A DNA stretch of 64,000 nucleotides. Origin: Vallitalea guaymasensis (GTDB lineage: Bacteria; Bacillota; Clostridia; Lachnospirales; Vallitaleaceae). Position 1 is the stretch's first letter. Every line of letters begins with the position of its first letter. The notes beneath the pieces were generated by a model that saw only the letters and a list, made by a program, of their open reading frames with translations, was not told the DNA's origin and did no database searches. Below are positions 52,054 to 60,465 of the stretch, piece after piece. The position numbers were made by a program, and so were the translations under genes. The stretch covers positions 806,001 to 870,000 of the forward strand of contig NZ_CP058561.1 of the NCBI RefSeq assembly GCF_018141425.1, read 5' to 3'.

Positions 52054-53172
52054 TTAACTGTCCTGATTACCAGCCCACATACTTATTTCTTTTAATCGTT
52101 CAATGATAGGTAGATGTTGTGTACATTCTCTTTCACATAGTCCACATTCTATACATTCACTTTCCAAACCTCTTTTACCAGCTAGAATACCCCATTCAAA
52201 AGAGTCATTCAAGATATTTTTCATCTGTTCATCAGATTTATGGAAAACATGCTTCTCATTATATAATTGCATAAAACTTGGTATAGGTATACCTTTTGGA
52301 CATTTATCACAATAGCCACAACCAGTACAGGCTTCATTCATTGATTGACTTACCATTTTTCTGATTCTTTCTAATTCTTGATCTGACATTGGTTTTGCCT
52401 CATCAGCAATCCTGCATGCCATATCTATATGCTCTTTGTTCGTAAATCCATTTAACGCAACTGAAATCTGGGGACATGATATTACGAATCTCAATGCCGC
52501 TTCAGTTGCTGAGCCATTTCCTTCTGCTAAGAAACTAAGCTCCTTCTCATGAGTGGGTATGGCTCCACCAGCCAATGGATTCATAGCTACAACACCATAC
52601 CCCATATCATATGCAGTCTGGACACCTTCCCAACGATAAGTGAAGTTAAGTATATTCACTCCTAATAATATTCCATCTATCTTCCCATCATTCAAGATTT
52701 TACTTACTTCGTTCCCTGTTTGATGAGAAGATAACACAATGTGATCAATGAGACCTTCTTTTTGACATTGAAGAAGTCCTTCATATTGTCCACCTGGCTT
52801 CATTGCAAGCTCATAATGTTCAAGTTTTCTAATACACCAAATATGATAAAAATCTATTTTTTTAACACCTAATCGTTCAATTGATCGTTTTACCGCCGCA
52901 ATTGCTTTTTCTGCTGTATCTAATTTTGTAGGCATCCCTTTTGTTGAAACATAGAATTGCCCTGGCATATCTTTAAAAGCCTCACCATATATTAATTCAC
53001 TGGTATCATTGCAATAGCCTGGTGCTGTATCAAAATAGTTGATTCCTTTACTGTTAGCATAACGAACCAACTCTGCATTTTCTTCTAGTGACCTTGATTC
53101 GTCAAATCTCATACCTCCAAAACCAACTGCTGACACTTTTTTCCCAGTATTTCCATATTCTTTATAGATCAT
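52054..53172 (-). CDS. aldo/keto reductase with C-terminal ferredoxin-type clusters
   Basis: 372 residues from the ATG at 53172 (GGAAGGAG 9 nt ahead); a longer frame upstream has no site. The N-terminal AKR barrel has MIYKEYGNTGKKVSAVGFGG, the catalytic-type NYFDTAPGYCNDTSE and KIDFYHIWCI. The C terminus has CTGCGYCDKCPKGI and CIECGLCERECTQ, two 4Fe-4S motifs typical of clostridial AKR-like oxidoreductases. Substrate unknown. Confidence 0.88.
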   Translation of the reverse strand: MIYKEYGNTGKKVSAVGFGGMRFDESRSLEENAELVRYANSKGINYFDTAPGYCNDTSELIYGEAFKDMPGQFYVSTKGMPTKLDTAEKAIAAVKRSIERLGVKKIDFYHIWCIRKLEHYELAMKPGGQYEGLLQCQKEGLIDHIVLSSHQTGNEVSKILNDGKIDGILLGVNILNFTYRWEGVQTAYDMGYGVVAMNPLAGGAIPTHEKELSFLAEGNGSATEAALRFVISCPQISVALNGFTNKEHIDMACRIADEAKPMSDQELERIRKMVSQSMNEACTGCGYCDKCPKGIPIPSFMQLYNEKHVFHKSDEQMKNILNDSFEWGILAGKRGLESECIECGLCERECTQHLPIIERLKEISMWAGNQDS

Positions 53173-53322
53173 AATATATAACTCCTTCCATAGCCAACTT
53201 AAAAATGTCCTCATGATTACAAGAGTTAGTATAACTGCTAGAGTTAACTCTAAGTCAAGGTTTTTATAAGATAAGCTATGATTTTTTATTAATACTATTA
53301 TTCTCTATAAAGTATTATATAA

Positions 53323-55056
53323 TTAATTACTTTGATACTGTGTTTTTACCATAGATGCAAATATTCCTTGTTGCTCTTCTAACTGTGAAGGTGTACCTGT
53401 TTCCACTATAGAACCGTCTTTGATAACCACGATTTTATCAGCTCCTGAAACAGTTCTCATACGGTGAGCAATAATTAGAACTGTTTTGTTTTTTATAAGT
53501 TCACTTAAGGCATTTTGAATTTTACTCTCATTCTCAGTATCAAGGGATGCTGTAGCCTCATCAAGCAAGATGATAGGAGTGTCTTTTAACATTGCTCTAG
53601 CTATTGATATACGCTGTCTTTCTCCTCCTGATAACCTCTCTCCATTTTCACCTATCAAGGTATCATATCCTTCTGGAAGCTTATTAATGAACTCATGACA
53701 CCTAGCAAGCTTAGCTGCAGCAATTACTTCAGCATCAGTAGCATCTTTCTTACCAATACGGATGTTATCCATGACACTTGAATTAAAAAGTGTTACATCC
53801 TGAAATACTATAGAATAATTGTCTAGAAGAGTCTCTGGATCAACTTGTGATATATCTTCTCCACCCAAGGTAATAGTACCTCTATCTATATCCCAGAATC
53901 TTGCAGCCAGCTTTGCTAGTGTACTTTTACCTCCACCTGAAGGTCCTACTAGCGCTGTCACCTCACCCTGCTTAGCTATAAAGCTTACATTCTTCAATGT
54001 TTGCACACCGTCTTGATAAGAAAAGTCTACATTTTTAAATTTTATATCATAGTTCTTAGGATAAAACTCAGTTTTTCCTTCTTGTCTTGGCATTTCATCC
54101 ATCTCTTTCATACGTTTAATCCGAACGTTTAGAAAGATAAGCAATGCAAAATTATTCATTACATCCATTATAGGGTTATAAATACGTGCAGAAACTACAA
54201 GAAATACAAGATACGTAAAAATATTTATAGACCCTGTTGATAACAGATAAGCTCCATATAGTATAACACTTGGAAGTCCTAGCTTTAATAATACATAAGA
54301 CAAGTTGATAAAAGCACCTATCAAAAGTTCTCCTTTAATAAGATGTTTTTCATAATTATCCAATTTTGAATTAAGATTATCAGAATAAGCTTCTTCTCTG
54401 TTGTAGGATTTTATTTCATGAGCTGAATCAAGTCCTTCTTGAATTTTATCTGATATATCTCTTTTTATATTATAAAGCTTATAATGCATTTTATCTTGAA
54501 ACTTCTTGGACAGATAAAATACCAAAGCTGCAACTGGAACTACCCAAAATACTGCAATAGACAGCCTCCAATTATAAAAAAACAACATAATTCCCATAAT
54601 TACAACAGTTAATATTGATGCATATATTTGAGGCACTGAATGTGAAAAAAGCAATTCTACCTGTGTAGCATCTTCCATTATTGTTGAACTAAGGTCAGCA
54701 ATATCCTTTTTACCAAAGAAAGCTAATGGTAATTTCCTTAGTGTTTCAGCTAGACTAATACGTCTTCTTGCACTCTCTTCATAGATTTTGGTGTAAGCTG
54801 AATCATATTGAAAATAAGCAATAACAAACATTACTATGAAAAAGGCTACAGACATAATAACGTAATAAAGAATACTGTTCTTCTGGCTATTTGAAGAGTT
54901 CAAAAGGATACTCATATATTCATCTAAAAACTTGAAACTAAGGACTACAGGAACCATAAAACTAATTTCCATTATTACAGTCCAAATTATTGATCTTAGA
55001 AGGTCTTTTGCACCTTTTTCAGACATTGCATATTTATTCTGAAAATATTTAAGCAT
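53323..55056 (-). CDS. ABC transporter, fused permease/ATPase (second pair, distal gene)
   Basis: 577 residues: six-helix exporter-type membrane domain, then Walker A GPSGGGKSTLAKLAARFWD, signature LSGGERQRISIARA, LDEATASLDTENE and IAHRMRTV. It overlaps the partner gene by 8 bp and forms a heterodimer with it. Similar to the pair at 26717-30215. Substrate unknown; family members export drugs or handle siderophores. Confidence 0.88.
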   Translation of the reverse strand: MLKYFQNKYAMSEKGAKDLLRSIIWTVIMEISFMVPVVLSFKFLDEYMSILLNSSNSQKNSILYYVIMSVAFFIVMFVIAYFQYDSAYTKIYEESARRRISLAETLRKLPLAFFGKKDIADLSSTIMEDATQVELLFSHSVPQIYASILTVVIMGIMLFFYNWRLSIAVFWVVPVAALVFYLSKKFQDKMHYKLYNIKRDISDKIQEGLDSAHEIKSYNREEAYSDNLNSKLDNYEKHLIKGELLIGAFINLSYVLLKLGLPSVILYGAYLLSTGSINIFTYLVFLVVSARIYNPIMDVMNNFALLIFLNVRIKRMKEMDEMPRQEGKTEFYPKNYDIKFKNVDFSYQDGVQTLKNVSFIAKQGEVTALVGPSGGGKSTLAKLAARFWDIDRGTITLGGEDISQVDPETLLDNYSIVFQDVTLFNSSVMDNIRIGKKDATDAEVIAAAKLARCHEFINKLPEGYDTLIGENGERLSGGERQRISIARAMLKDTPIILLDEATASLDTENESKIQNALSELIKNKTVLIIAHRMRTVSGADKIVVIKDGSIVETGTPSQLEEQQGIFASMVKTQYQSN

Positions 55057-56869
55057 ATTGTCTTCCCCCTTTTACATATTCTTCAGTTTTAATCTTCCAT
55101 GCTATAGAGGTCTGGTATTCATCCCACATTTTCTTATATGTACCATTTTTCTTAATAAGTTCACCGTGTTTTCCTGATTCTATGATTCTACCATCTTCTA
55201 TAACCAATATTCTATCTACATTCTGTACACTTGTAAGACGATGAGCAATCATTAAAGTAGTTTTATCACGGCTGACCTCTTTTAAGGCTTTTTGTATTAG
55301 ATGTTCATTTTCAGGATCTGCAAAAGCGGTAGCCTCATCTAACAATACAATAGGGGCATTCTTCACAATTGCCCTTGCAAGTGCAATTCTTTGTTGTTCT
55401 CCTCCTGAGAGATATGTTCCTTTTGATCCTATTACAGTGTCAAGTCCATCTTCTAGATTATCTATGATATCTCTGGATTGTGAGAAATCAATTGCTCTAT
55501 TTACTTCTTTTTCTCCTACATTTTCTTTACCAAAGATTATGTTTTCTCTTAATGAACCTTTAAAAAGCTTGGTACTCTGAAAAACAAATGAAATATTGTC
55601 CATAAGTTCTTTTTTAGGAATATCTTTAACATTAATTCCTCCTATTAATATTTCCCCTTCATCTGCATCCCAAAAACGGGCTGCTAATCTAGCAATAGTC
55701 GTTTTTCCTCCTCCAGAAGCTCCTACAAGCGCTATAGTTTCACCTTGATTCAATTTGAAGCTGATCTTATCTATAGCACGTTTATCGCTACCTTCATAAG
55801 AAAATACTACGTCCTTGAACTCTAAACTATGATCTTTTATATTTTTTTCATTACTGGAATAGCTCATGTTAGGATATTCTAAGAGATTATCTAGTCTATC
55901 AATAGCTTGCTGGGCAATCAACGTATTTTGCTGAAAATGCATTGATTTCATCAATAGCATAGTGAATATAGGAGATATAAGAATGTAAAAAATAAAGTCG
56001 GCTAGTACAAGTGGAAGATTCTCTCCTCTTCCTATCAAAAAGATAGCCATGGGAACTAAAAAGAATGCTGCTGCTTGCATGATTACAATGTAAAAAGACA
56101 TTGGTCTTCTCCAAAGAAGAGTGTATGCAAGAACCATCTCTTTATATTTAATTATACTGTTATAGAATCGTTTGAAAGAAAATATACTCTGACCAAAGGT
56201 TTTTACAACTGGAATACCTCTAATATATTCCACTGATTCCGAACTCATTTCCTCCAATGAATCATAATATTTTCTTTGAAATTCTTTACCTACAGTGGTT
56301 GACATGAACTTCATTGTTATAAAACCTAGAATAATCGGAATTAGAGAAGCAATACCCATTCTCCAGTCCACTATGAAAATCAAGGCTATAAGTATAATTG
56401 GTGAAACGATACTACCTGCCATATCCGGTAGCTGATGTGCTAAAAATGAATGTGTTGTTCCTGCTCCATCATTGACAATCTTTCGTATTTTTCCACTTGA
56501 ATTATTATCAAAAAAACCAAGAGGCATAGATATTATCTTTTCCATACCAACTTTTTGCATTCCTACCTCTACACGAAATGCAGCAAGATGCGAGCTTAAT
56601 AGTGCGCAAAAATATACTACTATTCCTCCTATTGCACTTGCAAAAGCAATCCACGCATAAAAGCCTACATTTGACATATCAATGGATTGTGGCGATGATA
56701 GTATATCACGTACTATATACCATACAAGAACAAAAGGTAAAATGTTAAGTCCTGCTGATACTCCAGACAATACTAATGATAAGGGCAATAGAGCTTTTTT
56801 CTTGCCCATATAAGGTGTAAACCTTTTTAAAATAAATGTTTTTTTATTTTTTGCCATACTGTTGTTCAT
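55049..56869 (-). CDS. ABC transporter, fused permease/ATPase (second pair, proximal gene)
   Basis: 606 residues: exporter-type membrane domain to about 330, Walker A GASGGGKTTIARLAARFWD, signature LSGGEQQRIALARA, LDEATAFADPENE and IAHRLTSV. The ATAFADPENE form matches its counterpart at 28464-30215 (ATAFTDPENE). Two ATGs are possible (56869, touching AGGAGG, and 56857, 12 nt away). A perfect palindrome lies 30 bp upstream. Confidence 0.87.
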   Translation of the reverse strand: MNNSMAKNKKTFILKRFTPYMGKKKALLPLSLVLSGVSAGLNILPFVLVWYIVRDILSSPQSIDMSNVGFYAWIAFASAIGGIVVYFCALLSSHLAAFRVEVGMQKVGMEKIISMPLGFFDNNSSGKIRKIVNDGAGTTHSFLAHQLPDMAGSIVSPIILIALIFIVDWRMGIASLIPIILGFITMKFMSTTVGKEFQRKYYDSLEEMSSESVEYIRGIPVVKTFGQSIFSFKRFYNSIIKYKEMVLAYTLLWRRPMSFYIVIMQAAAFFLVPMAIFLIGRGENLPLVLADFIFYILISPIFTMLLMKSMHFQQNTLIAQQAIDRLDNLLEYPNMSYSSNEKNIKDHSLEFKDVVFSYEGSDKRAIDKISFKLNQGETIALVGASGGGKTTIARLAARFWDADEGEILIGGINVKDIPKKELMDNISFVFQSTKLFKGSLRENIIFGKENVGEKEVNRAIDFSQSRDIIDNLEDGLDTVIGSKGTYLSGGEQQRIALARAIVKNAPIVLLDEATAFADPENEHLIQKALKEVSRDKTTLMIAHRLTSVQNVDRILVIEDGRIIESGKHGELIKKNGTYKKMWDEYQTSIAWKIKTEEYVKGGRQYA

Positions 56870-56898
56870 CCTCCTATTATAATTTATTTTAATAAAAT

Positions 56899-56914
56899 GT
56901 TAGATATATCTAAC
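56899..56914. promoter_or_regulatory. 16-bp perfect palindrome upstream of the second ABC pair
   Basis: GTTAGATATATCTAAC, with a related half-site GTTAGCTATAT at about 56945-56955. A likely operator for a dimeric regulator. Which one is not clear; no regulator gene is adjacent upstream. Confidence 0.6.
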
Positions 56915-57071
56915 TTAATTCCCAAAAAAAATATAAGCTGAATAAGTTAGCTATATTTTTTCTCTTTGGTAAATTTAGTCAGTAATTATTATAAACCTAA
57001 ATTCTTATTTTTTCAACTAGAGATTTGATTGAATTAAACTATTTTAAATGTTTTTTCAATCCCCTTGTACT

Positions 57072-57266
57072 CTAGATTCCTGTGAATTGGTTGGTTTGCT
57101 GGTTGTATCTATATTCTATACTATTTAATTTATTTTCAAGTTCTTCAGCCTTCATTCCATAGTTACTGCATAAATCCTCTAAAGAACTGAATTCATCTCT
57201 TAATTTCATATTAATTATACTTAATAATATGTATGGATCCATAGATAATAGCTTTTGTTTATCCAT
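57072..57266 (-). CDS. DUF4250 family small protein
   Basis: 64 residues matching the family pattern: MDPYILLSIINMKLRDEFSS, SLEDLCSNYGM, ELENKLNSIEYRYNQQTNQF. Function unknown, common in Clostridia. AGGTGA precedes the ATG at 57266. No terminator is obvious after it. Confidence 0.85.
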   Translation of the reverse strand: MDKQKLLSMDPYILLSIINMKLRDEFSSLEDLCSNYGMKAEELENKLNSIEYRYNQQTNQFTGI

Positions 57267-57385
57267 TTTAGTTCACCTGCCTTGTTGAAGTGTAATTTAT
57301 AGCTTTTTATTATGATATGATATTGTGTGGGGTAAGTCAATATTATTTTAGGTTTTATGTTTAGGTTATAGTGCAAGTAAGTTAG

Positions 57386-57428
57386 AAAAAAACATGTCAG
57401 CTTTAAATTTATAAGTGACATGTTTTTT
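57386..57428. terminator. bidirectional terminator hairpin
   Basis: AAAAAACATGTCA (57387-57399) and its complement ending TGACATGTTTTTT (57416-57428) form a 13-bp stem, nearly the same as the terminator at 33696-33724, including the loop start GCTT. It lies after the frameshifted gene at 57465-57751. Confidence 0.75.
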
Positions 57429-57464
57429 ATTCGCTTAATTAATGTATAGTTAGACTATTATTTT

Positions 57465-57751
57465 TTATATTACACCTAGGAGTTTTAATAGTCCTATGCA
57501 ATCTTTGTAACTCGCTATGTATAAACATTGATTAGCACATGTTAATTTATCGGATTGTTTAGTTATGTATTCTTTTACAAACTTCCTATCTTCCTCATTA
57601 AGGAATTAATTATTGTTTCAAATCTATGCTTGTTATTATCTAGGTAGCAATCTAATTCTTGGTATTCCACGTCTGTATTAATAAAATCTCTATAAGTTGC
57701 ATCTAACATTTTTACTGCAAAATAATTAAATTTTTCAGTGATATCTACCAT
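57465..57751 (-). pseudogene. frameshifted small gene, DUF6809-like
   Basis: ATG at 57751, 9 nt after GGAGG, opens a 58-codon frame (MVDITEKFNYFAVKMLD...) that stops at 57575. From about 57602 the adjacent frame continues with LNEEDRKFVKEYITKQSDKL and ends ...GLLKLLGVI at 57465. Joined, they give about 100 residues like small clostridial DUF6809-type proteins. A one-base deletion (or sequencing error) explains the break. Family call tentative. Confidence 0.6.
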
Positions 57752-57870
57752 AAAATCATACCTCCATTCTTGAATTACTATCGTAAACAGGGTATAATAG
57801 ATTTACCTCTATTCTTGATAGTGGGATGTAAGAAGTGGTGTATAGCTTACCGGGCGTTCACCGCTTCTTT

Positions 57871-58047
57871 TTATTTGTTTTTTAAGTCGCTTTCCAACTT
57901 ACCTATTCCTCGTCTAATACTTTCGGCTCTATTCACTTGATATTCATTACAATACTTCTCAAGTATTTCTTCACTTTTTTTATCTAGCCGAACATGTATT
58001 GATTTGCCTTTAGGATTATCAGTTGGTCTGCCCACTTTTTTAGGCAC
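57871..58047 (-). CDS. ribbon-helix-helix (CopG/Arc-like) DNA-binding protein
   Basis: 58 residues from a GTG at 58047, 6 nt after AGGAGGTG; a longer frame upstream lacks a site. The sequence KKVGRPTDNPKGKSIHVRLD gives a basic N-terminal tail and the beta strand of an RHH fold, followed by two helices (SEEILEKYCNEYQVNR, AESIRRGIGKLESDL). Probably a small repressor, as on plasmids or in toxin-antitoxin modules, but no toxin gene is adjacent. Confidence 0.78.
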   Translation of the reverse strand: MPKKVGRPTDNPKGKSIHVRLDKKSEEILEKYCNEYQVNRAESIRRGIGKLESDLKNK

Positions 58048-58154
58048 GTATTCACCTCCTATTATTTTGTAGCCCATAATAACTATATAATATGTAGCCC
58101 AAAATGTCAAGGTAAAAAATACTGTGGATTATATTACAATCATACCTCTTTTTT

Positions 58155-58325
58155 TCAATCCTTTTTCTTTAACTTCCTAATGCTATTCCTTACAGCTTCA
58201 TTTTTACTAATTTTATTAGCATTTGAATATTCCTCTAAGATTTCATAATGTTCTTTATCTAATCTTATAGTAAGACGTATATCTTTAGGATTTTCAGAAA
58301 AAGGTCTACCAACTTTTTTAGATAT
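58155..58325 (-). pseudogene. paralogous RHH gene lacking a normal start codon
   Basis: A 56-codon frame, ISKKVGRPFSENPKDIRLTI..., ending VRNSIRKLKKKD, aligned with the gene at 57871-58047 (KKVGRP, NPK, RLD, EILE-Y). A ribosome site GGGAGG is in place, but the codon at the ATG/GTG position is ATA, preceded by ATT. A GTG lies inside the ribosome site only. Either start-codon loss or initiation at ATT/ATA. Confidence 0.6.
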
Positions 58326-58417
58326 AATAACCACCTCCCTTTATTTGTTGGCTGACAATTTTATTATAATTCATGTCTGCCAATAATTAAAGTACTATTT
58401 TAATCTAAATAAATCTT

Positions 58418-58690
58418 TTAACATTTTAAATACCTTATTTTATATGTAACTTCGTTCTTCATATCAGAATATTTTTCAACAACATGCTTTGAATAATTCA
58501 ACACATCATTTACACTTAAATTTTGTTCAGTATAGACTTCACCTTTTATTTAATATGGTCTTCTTTATGAATCTTTATTATTTGTAATTATCTTCTTATT
58601 TCTCCCTTGAAAATCTTTATAACATCACTTAGTTTAAATTGTCCATCTACGACAATTAACTTCCTAAAATTTGCTGTTTTATTACTATCA
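58418..58690 (-). pseudogene. apparent decayed coding region
   Basis: In the 372-bp gap 58326-58697. On the minus strand, short frames with protein-like composition follow one another: DSNKTANFRKLIVVDGQFKL then ...VIKIFKGEIRR and stop; then KIHKEDHIK, and in another frame GEVYTEQNLSVNDVLNYSKH ending KIRYLKC at 58418. No start site. I do not recognise the protein. Confidence 0.3.
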
Positions 58691-58697
58691 ACAGAAA

Positions 58698-59603
58698 TTA
58701 AAATGTAACAGAAATTTTAGGCGAATCAAAAATACCATCCCATCCATTAGTATTAAAGATATGAAAACTTAATTCCATTTCATCTATGCTATCTATATCA
58801 TTTTCCAGTAATTCACTTTCAAGAAAAGTAATGGTATCATAAGATTTTTTTCCAGCCAACACTTTACTTGAAAAAATAGGATTAACCATAAATCCATTAA
58901 TTGATACATCTCTAGCTTGGATGGTAGCATCTGTATCGCTATTATTTTCTATATATACGTGAACATCTGCACCCCAAAAACTTTTTGTACTATCTACTCT
59001 TTTCATAACAATTTTGAAACCTTTGTCCTCTAGGACTACAGTTCCACTATCATTATACTTTTGTAGATATGACGAATCAGCATTTGTTTCTATTGTAACT
59101 ATTTCAGAGTCAAAGATTCCATCCCAAGTCTGCGAATCAAATACATGAAATCTGAATTCAAAATCTTTTATTATGTCTATCCCTGCTTGTTCAATATCTG
59201 TTCGACTAAATATAATTTCATCATTTGCTTTTTTATTTGAACCTACTTCACATGAAAACAAAGTATCTACCATTACACCATTAATAGAAGAATCACGAAT
59301 CTGAACAGTAATTGAATTTTGTGAGTTATTTTCTACAAGCACTTTTAGTGCTGTACCAAACATACCATCTAATTGAAGAGATTTTAAAGTTATGATGATA
59401 TCACCTTGTTCTAATATCACTTGCTCTTCTACTTTAATTTCTGTTTCTTCTTGCTTTGACTCATTTACCTGAGAAACATCTTTTACTGTACTATTTTGAT
59501 TAATTGTTTTGTTGCTTTGATTGTAAGAAGATGAACAAGCTGTGTTAAGTATTATGCATAAGATAAAAAAGAAATAAAATAATGTTTTCTTAGAATTTAT
59601 CAT
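58698..59603 (-). CDS. lipoprotein with two tandem beta-domains
   Basis: 301 residues. Signal peptide with lipobox LNTAC, a Ser/Asn/Gln-rich linker, then two homologous domains (about 60-175 and 185-301). Each has the pattern V-VENNS or VYIENNS, then RD-SINGxMV, then FHVF-TWDGIFDS or FHIFN-GWDGIFDS. The repeated unit resembles the beta-sandwich of DUF4352/DUF5067-like exported proteins. Function unknown. Monocistronic. Confidence 0.72.
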   Translation of the reverse strand: MINSKKTLFYFFFILCIILNTACSSSYNQSNKTINQNSTVKDVSQVNESKQEETEIKVEEQVILEQGDIIITLKSLQLDGMFGTALKVLVENNSQNSITVQIRDSSINGVMVDTLFSCEVGSNKKANDEIIFSRTDIEQAGIDIIKDFEFRFHVFDSQTWDGIFDSEIVTIETNADSSYLQKYNDSGTVVLEDKGFKIVMKRVDSTKSFWGADVHVYIENNSDTDATIQARDVSINGFMVNPIFSSKVLAGKKSYDTITFLESELLENDIDSIDEMELSFHIFNTNGWDGIFDSPKISVTF

Positions 59604-59888
59604 AGTATAGCCTCCTATTATATATGTTTACAAAATCATAATCTACCACTAACTATATATTTTATCACTTTTATTTCACTACTTCAACTTACATTTAACC
59701 ATAAAATACTTTATTTTTCAAAATAATATAATATATTTTTTATCTTACATATTTTTAATTATTTCAAATTATAATAACTATATCTTTGTCATTCTATATC
59801 TTAAAATTATAACTAACTCTACATGAATTCATTTATTTAATTTATTATGAATACATATAATTTTTAACATAAGTTACTTTACTACATT
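59604..59888. other. gap with no gene seen
   Basis: Extremely AT-rich. It should contain the promoter of the lipoprotein gene ending at 58698. No open frame with a ribosome site. The downstream end is the terminator at 59889-59911. Confidence 0.4.
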
Positions 59889-59911
59889 AAAAAAAGAGAT
59901 AGAATCTCTTT
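59889..59911 (-). terminator. terminator of the kinase/hydrolase/lipoprotein operon
   Basis: AAAGAGAT (59893-59900), 3-nt loop, ATCTCTTT (59904-59911). On the minus strand it is followed by TTTTAATG. Confidence 0.8.
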
Positions 59912-59945
59912 AATCTTGTTCTGCGCCGTAATTTATTTGAATACT

Positions 59946-60425
59946 TTAATAAACTTCTATAACCTCTAAATACTCACTCCCATATTCCTCTTCAATACTA
60001 GTTAATCCCAAAAGCAAAGATTTGACTAATAAAATGTATTGATCTTTTTCTTCATTACTCTCAAAAGTATTAACACAACAATCTAAATAGGGTTTACCAT
60101 ATAATTCAGAACTTTGATTCTCAAATTTTACACTTGTATATTCTGAAATAGAATTTACTGTATTAATGCTCAATGCAGATATAGCTGATGCAATAATATC
60201 TTCACCGTATTCACCATAATCAGTTGACCCGTAAACAATGAATTTATATAGTATTTTATTTTTATCATAGAAGAATATAGCCTTGACCCCTTCAGAATCT
60301 TTATAGTCAACTATATTTAATTCATTCTCTTTTACTTGCACACAATATTGAGGCTTATTTTGATTACAACTTACAAGTACTAAAACTATGATTACTGATA
60401 TAACTAGAAATTTCAAGTTCTTCAT
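59946..60425 (-). CDS. lipoprotein with inactive Prp-like (cysteine protease) domain
   Basis: 159 residues. Lipobox LVSC gives lipidated Cys20. Residues ~48-159 match the Prp protease family, which trims ribosomal protein L27 in Firmicutes: family motif G-H-A-x-Y-(G/A)-E-Y-G-x-D-I-V-C-A-A-V-S-A-L appears here as GSTDYGEYGEDIIASAISAL (66-85), with catalytic His replaced by Ser67 and catalytic Cys by Ala79. The C-terminal LLLGLTSIEEEYGSEYLEV also matches. It is thus an exported, catalytically dead relative. It lies 40 bp after the hydrolase gene and is followed by a terminator. Confidence 0.78.
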   Translation of the reverse strand: MKNLKFLVISVIIVLVLVSCNQNKPQYCVQVKENELNIVDYKDSEGVKAIFFYDKNKILYKFIVYGSTDYGEYGEDIIASAISALSINTVNSISEYTSVKFENQSSELYGKPYLDCCVNTFESNEEKDQYILLVKSLLLGLTSIEEEYGSEYLEVIEVY

Positions 60426-60465
60426 TATTTACTTCCTTTCCATCTCATAATTGTTTTTAAAGGAA

